DNA of 64,000 nt from Sporosarcina highlanderae (lineage in GTDB: Bacteria; Bacillota; Bacilli; Bacillales_A; Planococcaceae), in NCBI RefSeq assembly GCF_030433715.1, contig NZ_JAROCC010000007.1, positions 62,001 to 126,000 of the forward strand, in the 5' to 3' direction. Made by a program: the position numbers and the translations under genes. Of the stretch, positions 62,942-64,000 are shown piece after piece; the stretch's first letter is position 1, and each line of letters opens with the position of its first letter. The notes below the pieces were generated by a model. It saw nothing but the letters and a program-made list of their open reading frames with translations, was not told the origin of the DNA and did not search any database.

Positions 62942-64000
62942 TCATAATTTCAGAGTTCTTGCATTGATGGCTACAATTATAGTACTTAAAGACATTAATA
63001 TTGCTCCAAGGGCTGGAGTTAGAACAATGCCGATAGGATATAATACTCCTGCTGCTAAAGGGATTGCAGCGATATTATAGCCAGCAGCCCACCACAAGTT
63101 TTGTGTCATCTTTCGGTAGGTAGCCCTTGAAAGTTTAATAATATTGACAACATCAAGCGGATTGCTTTTTACAAGGACAACATCGGCAGTTTCGATGGCT
63201 ACATCAGTACCTGCACCTACAGCAATGCCTAGATCCGCTTTAGCAAGAGCAGGGGCATCGTTTACGCCGTCTCCAGTCATCGCAGTCCGAAGTCGTTCAA
63301 CTTGTTGGATATGCTCAATCTTTTCGGATTTCTCGTGTGGAAGGACTTCAGCAAAAATTTCTTCCATCCCGAGTTGCTGGCCAACATAATGTGCCACTTT
63401 TTCATTATCGCCTGTAAGCATGATGGATTTGACGTTCATTTCTTTTAGTATATTGATCGCATCTATGGCTGTCTCACGGACGATATCCGCAAGGGCGATC
63501 ATCCCTGCAAGTTTTTTGTCAATCAATGTGAATACTACCGTTTTTCCTTCCAAAGACCATTGATTGAATTGAATTTTATCAAATTTGAGGTTCAGCTCTT
63601 TCACATAACCAGGACTGACGACCATAACTTGTTTTCCCTCTACTATACCTTCTAGCCCTTTTCCGGTTAAAGATTGGAAACTTTCGACTCGTTGAAGAGG
63701 GATGCCCATCTCTTCTGCTTTCCTGATTACACCTTTCGCAAGAGGGTGTTGTGATTGCGCTTCAACTGCGGCTGCATATGAAATAACATTAACTTCACTA
63801 AAGTCCCCAAATGTATAGATGTTGGTTACACCGAACTCACCTTTCGTAAGTGTACCGGTTTTATCGAAGACGACTGCTTCAATATTTCGGGCGCCTTCAA
63901 AAGCAGCCCGATTTCGGATGAGGAGTCCATTTTTAGCTGCGATCGATGTTGAAACTGCCACAACCAATGGAGCTGCCAATCCTAAAGCATGTGGACAAGC
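62942..64000 (-). CDS. copB: Copper/silver-exporting P1B-type ATPase, C-terminal part (continues past the window)
   Basis: The frame runs to the right edge, so the N-terminus is missing. Present are the ion-pathway motif CPH (CPHALGLAAPL, at the edge), the phosphorylation site DKTGTLT, the nucleotide-binding HPLA, MLTGDN and GDGVNDAPAL, and the last two membrane helices. CPH rather than CPC places it in the CopB-like subgroup that exports Cu(I)/Cu(II) or Ag. Its neighbours (redox, cytochrome c, arsenic) fit a metal-resistance region. Confidence 0.92.
   Translation of the reverse strand, partial: ACPHALGLAAPLVVAVSTSIAAKNGLLIRNRAAFEGARNIEAVVFDKTGTLTKGEFGVTNIYTFGDFSEVNVISYAAAVEAQSQHPLAKGVIRKAEEMGIPLQRVESFQSLTGKGLEGIVEGKQVMVVSPGYVKELNLKFDKIQFNQWSLEGKTVVFTLIDKKLAGMIALADIVRETAIDAINILKEMNVKSIMLTGDNEKVAHYVGQQLGMEEIFAEVLPHEKSEKIEHIQQVERLRTAMTGDGVNDAPALAKADLGIAVGAGTDVAIETADVVLVKSNPLDVVNIIKLSRATYRKMTQNLWWAAGYNIAAIPLAAGVLYPIGIVLTPALGAILMSLSTIIVAINARTLKL

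Overview
The window looks like chromosomal DNA of a low-GC, Gram-positive, endospore-type Bacillales bacterium. A Planococcaceae genus such as Sporosarcina is my best guess. The signs are strong AGGAGG-type ribosome binding sites, frequent TTG and GTG starts, SLH-domain surface proteins, a Res/Ccs (system II) cytochrome c maturation set, and many Bacillus-type small families (DUF1273/YpsA, DUF3889, YusW-like, DUF4870). The genus is inferred from family content, not from a marker gene.

Positions 1-35.7 kb read as ordinary chromosome with short operons on both strands. They hold an aminoglycoside-kinase-like gene cut by the window edge, a GTPase, an aspartate dehydrogenase, a soluble PAS chemoreceptor, a zinc metalloprotease, heme O synthase (ctaB) and a SIMPL protein. 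From 8.0 to 17.1 kb runs a nearly unbroken plus-strand array of small enzymes: three Nudix hydrolases, a HIT protein, a DUF402 phosphatase-like protein, a NTP_transf_6 protein, a second DNA sliding clamp, an ASCH-VOC fusion and a PP2C-like phosphatase. An ArsR/AHSA1 pair follows, then an unusual 1056-residue UvrA-like double ABC ATPase, two S9-type peptidases (one inside the array), an acyl-CoA dehydrogenase and a Na+-symporter. A DUF3889 gene sits behind a long promoter-leader-terminator arrangement that looks like a cis-regulatory RNA. At 32-35.7 kb a minus-strand unit combines class II HMG-CoA reductase, a TctA-type permease, a small membrane partner and a XRE-cupin regulator, which suggests mevalonate uptake and catabolism.

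At 38,418-38,459 lies only the 3' half of a tRNA-Val(GAC), the classical scar of site-specific integration. To its right the sequence becomes AT-rich and patchy. It contains a DUF2971 gene, an HNH-like gene, a membrane gene with a frameshift in an A7 tract, a decayed serine recombinase with a res-like site, an N-terminal remnant of an Amj-type lipid II flippase, and a C-terminal remnant of an OmpR-type regulator.

From 46 to 52 kb there is an intact arsenic operon, arsR-arsB-arsC-arsD-arsA, continuing through trxB, a dual-specificity-type phosphatase and a HesB-like protein. From 52.5 to 61.5 kb there is a thiol-redox and cytochrome c maturation block: resA divergent from a histidine kinase-response regulator pair, a lipoprotein beta-propeller, two CcdA/DsbD-like membrane proteins, resB, ccsA and lgt. 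The window ends with an endonuclease-I-type nuclease lacking a signal peptide and the C-terminal part of a CPH-type copper ATPase. Together the right 25 kb looks like a metal-stress island built beside, or inserted at, tRNA-Val.
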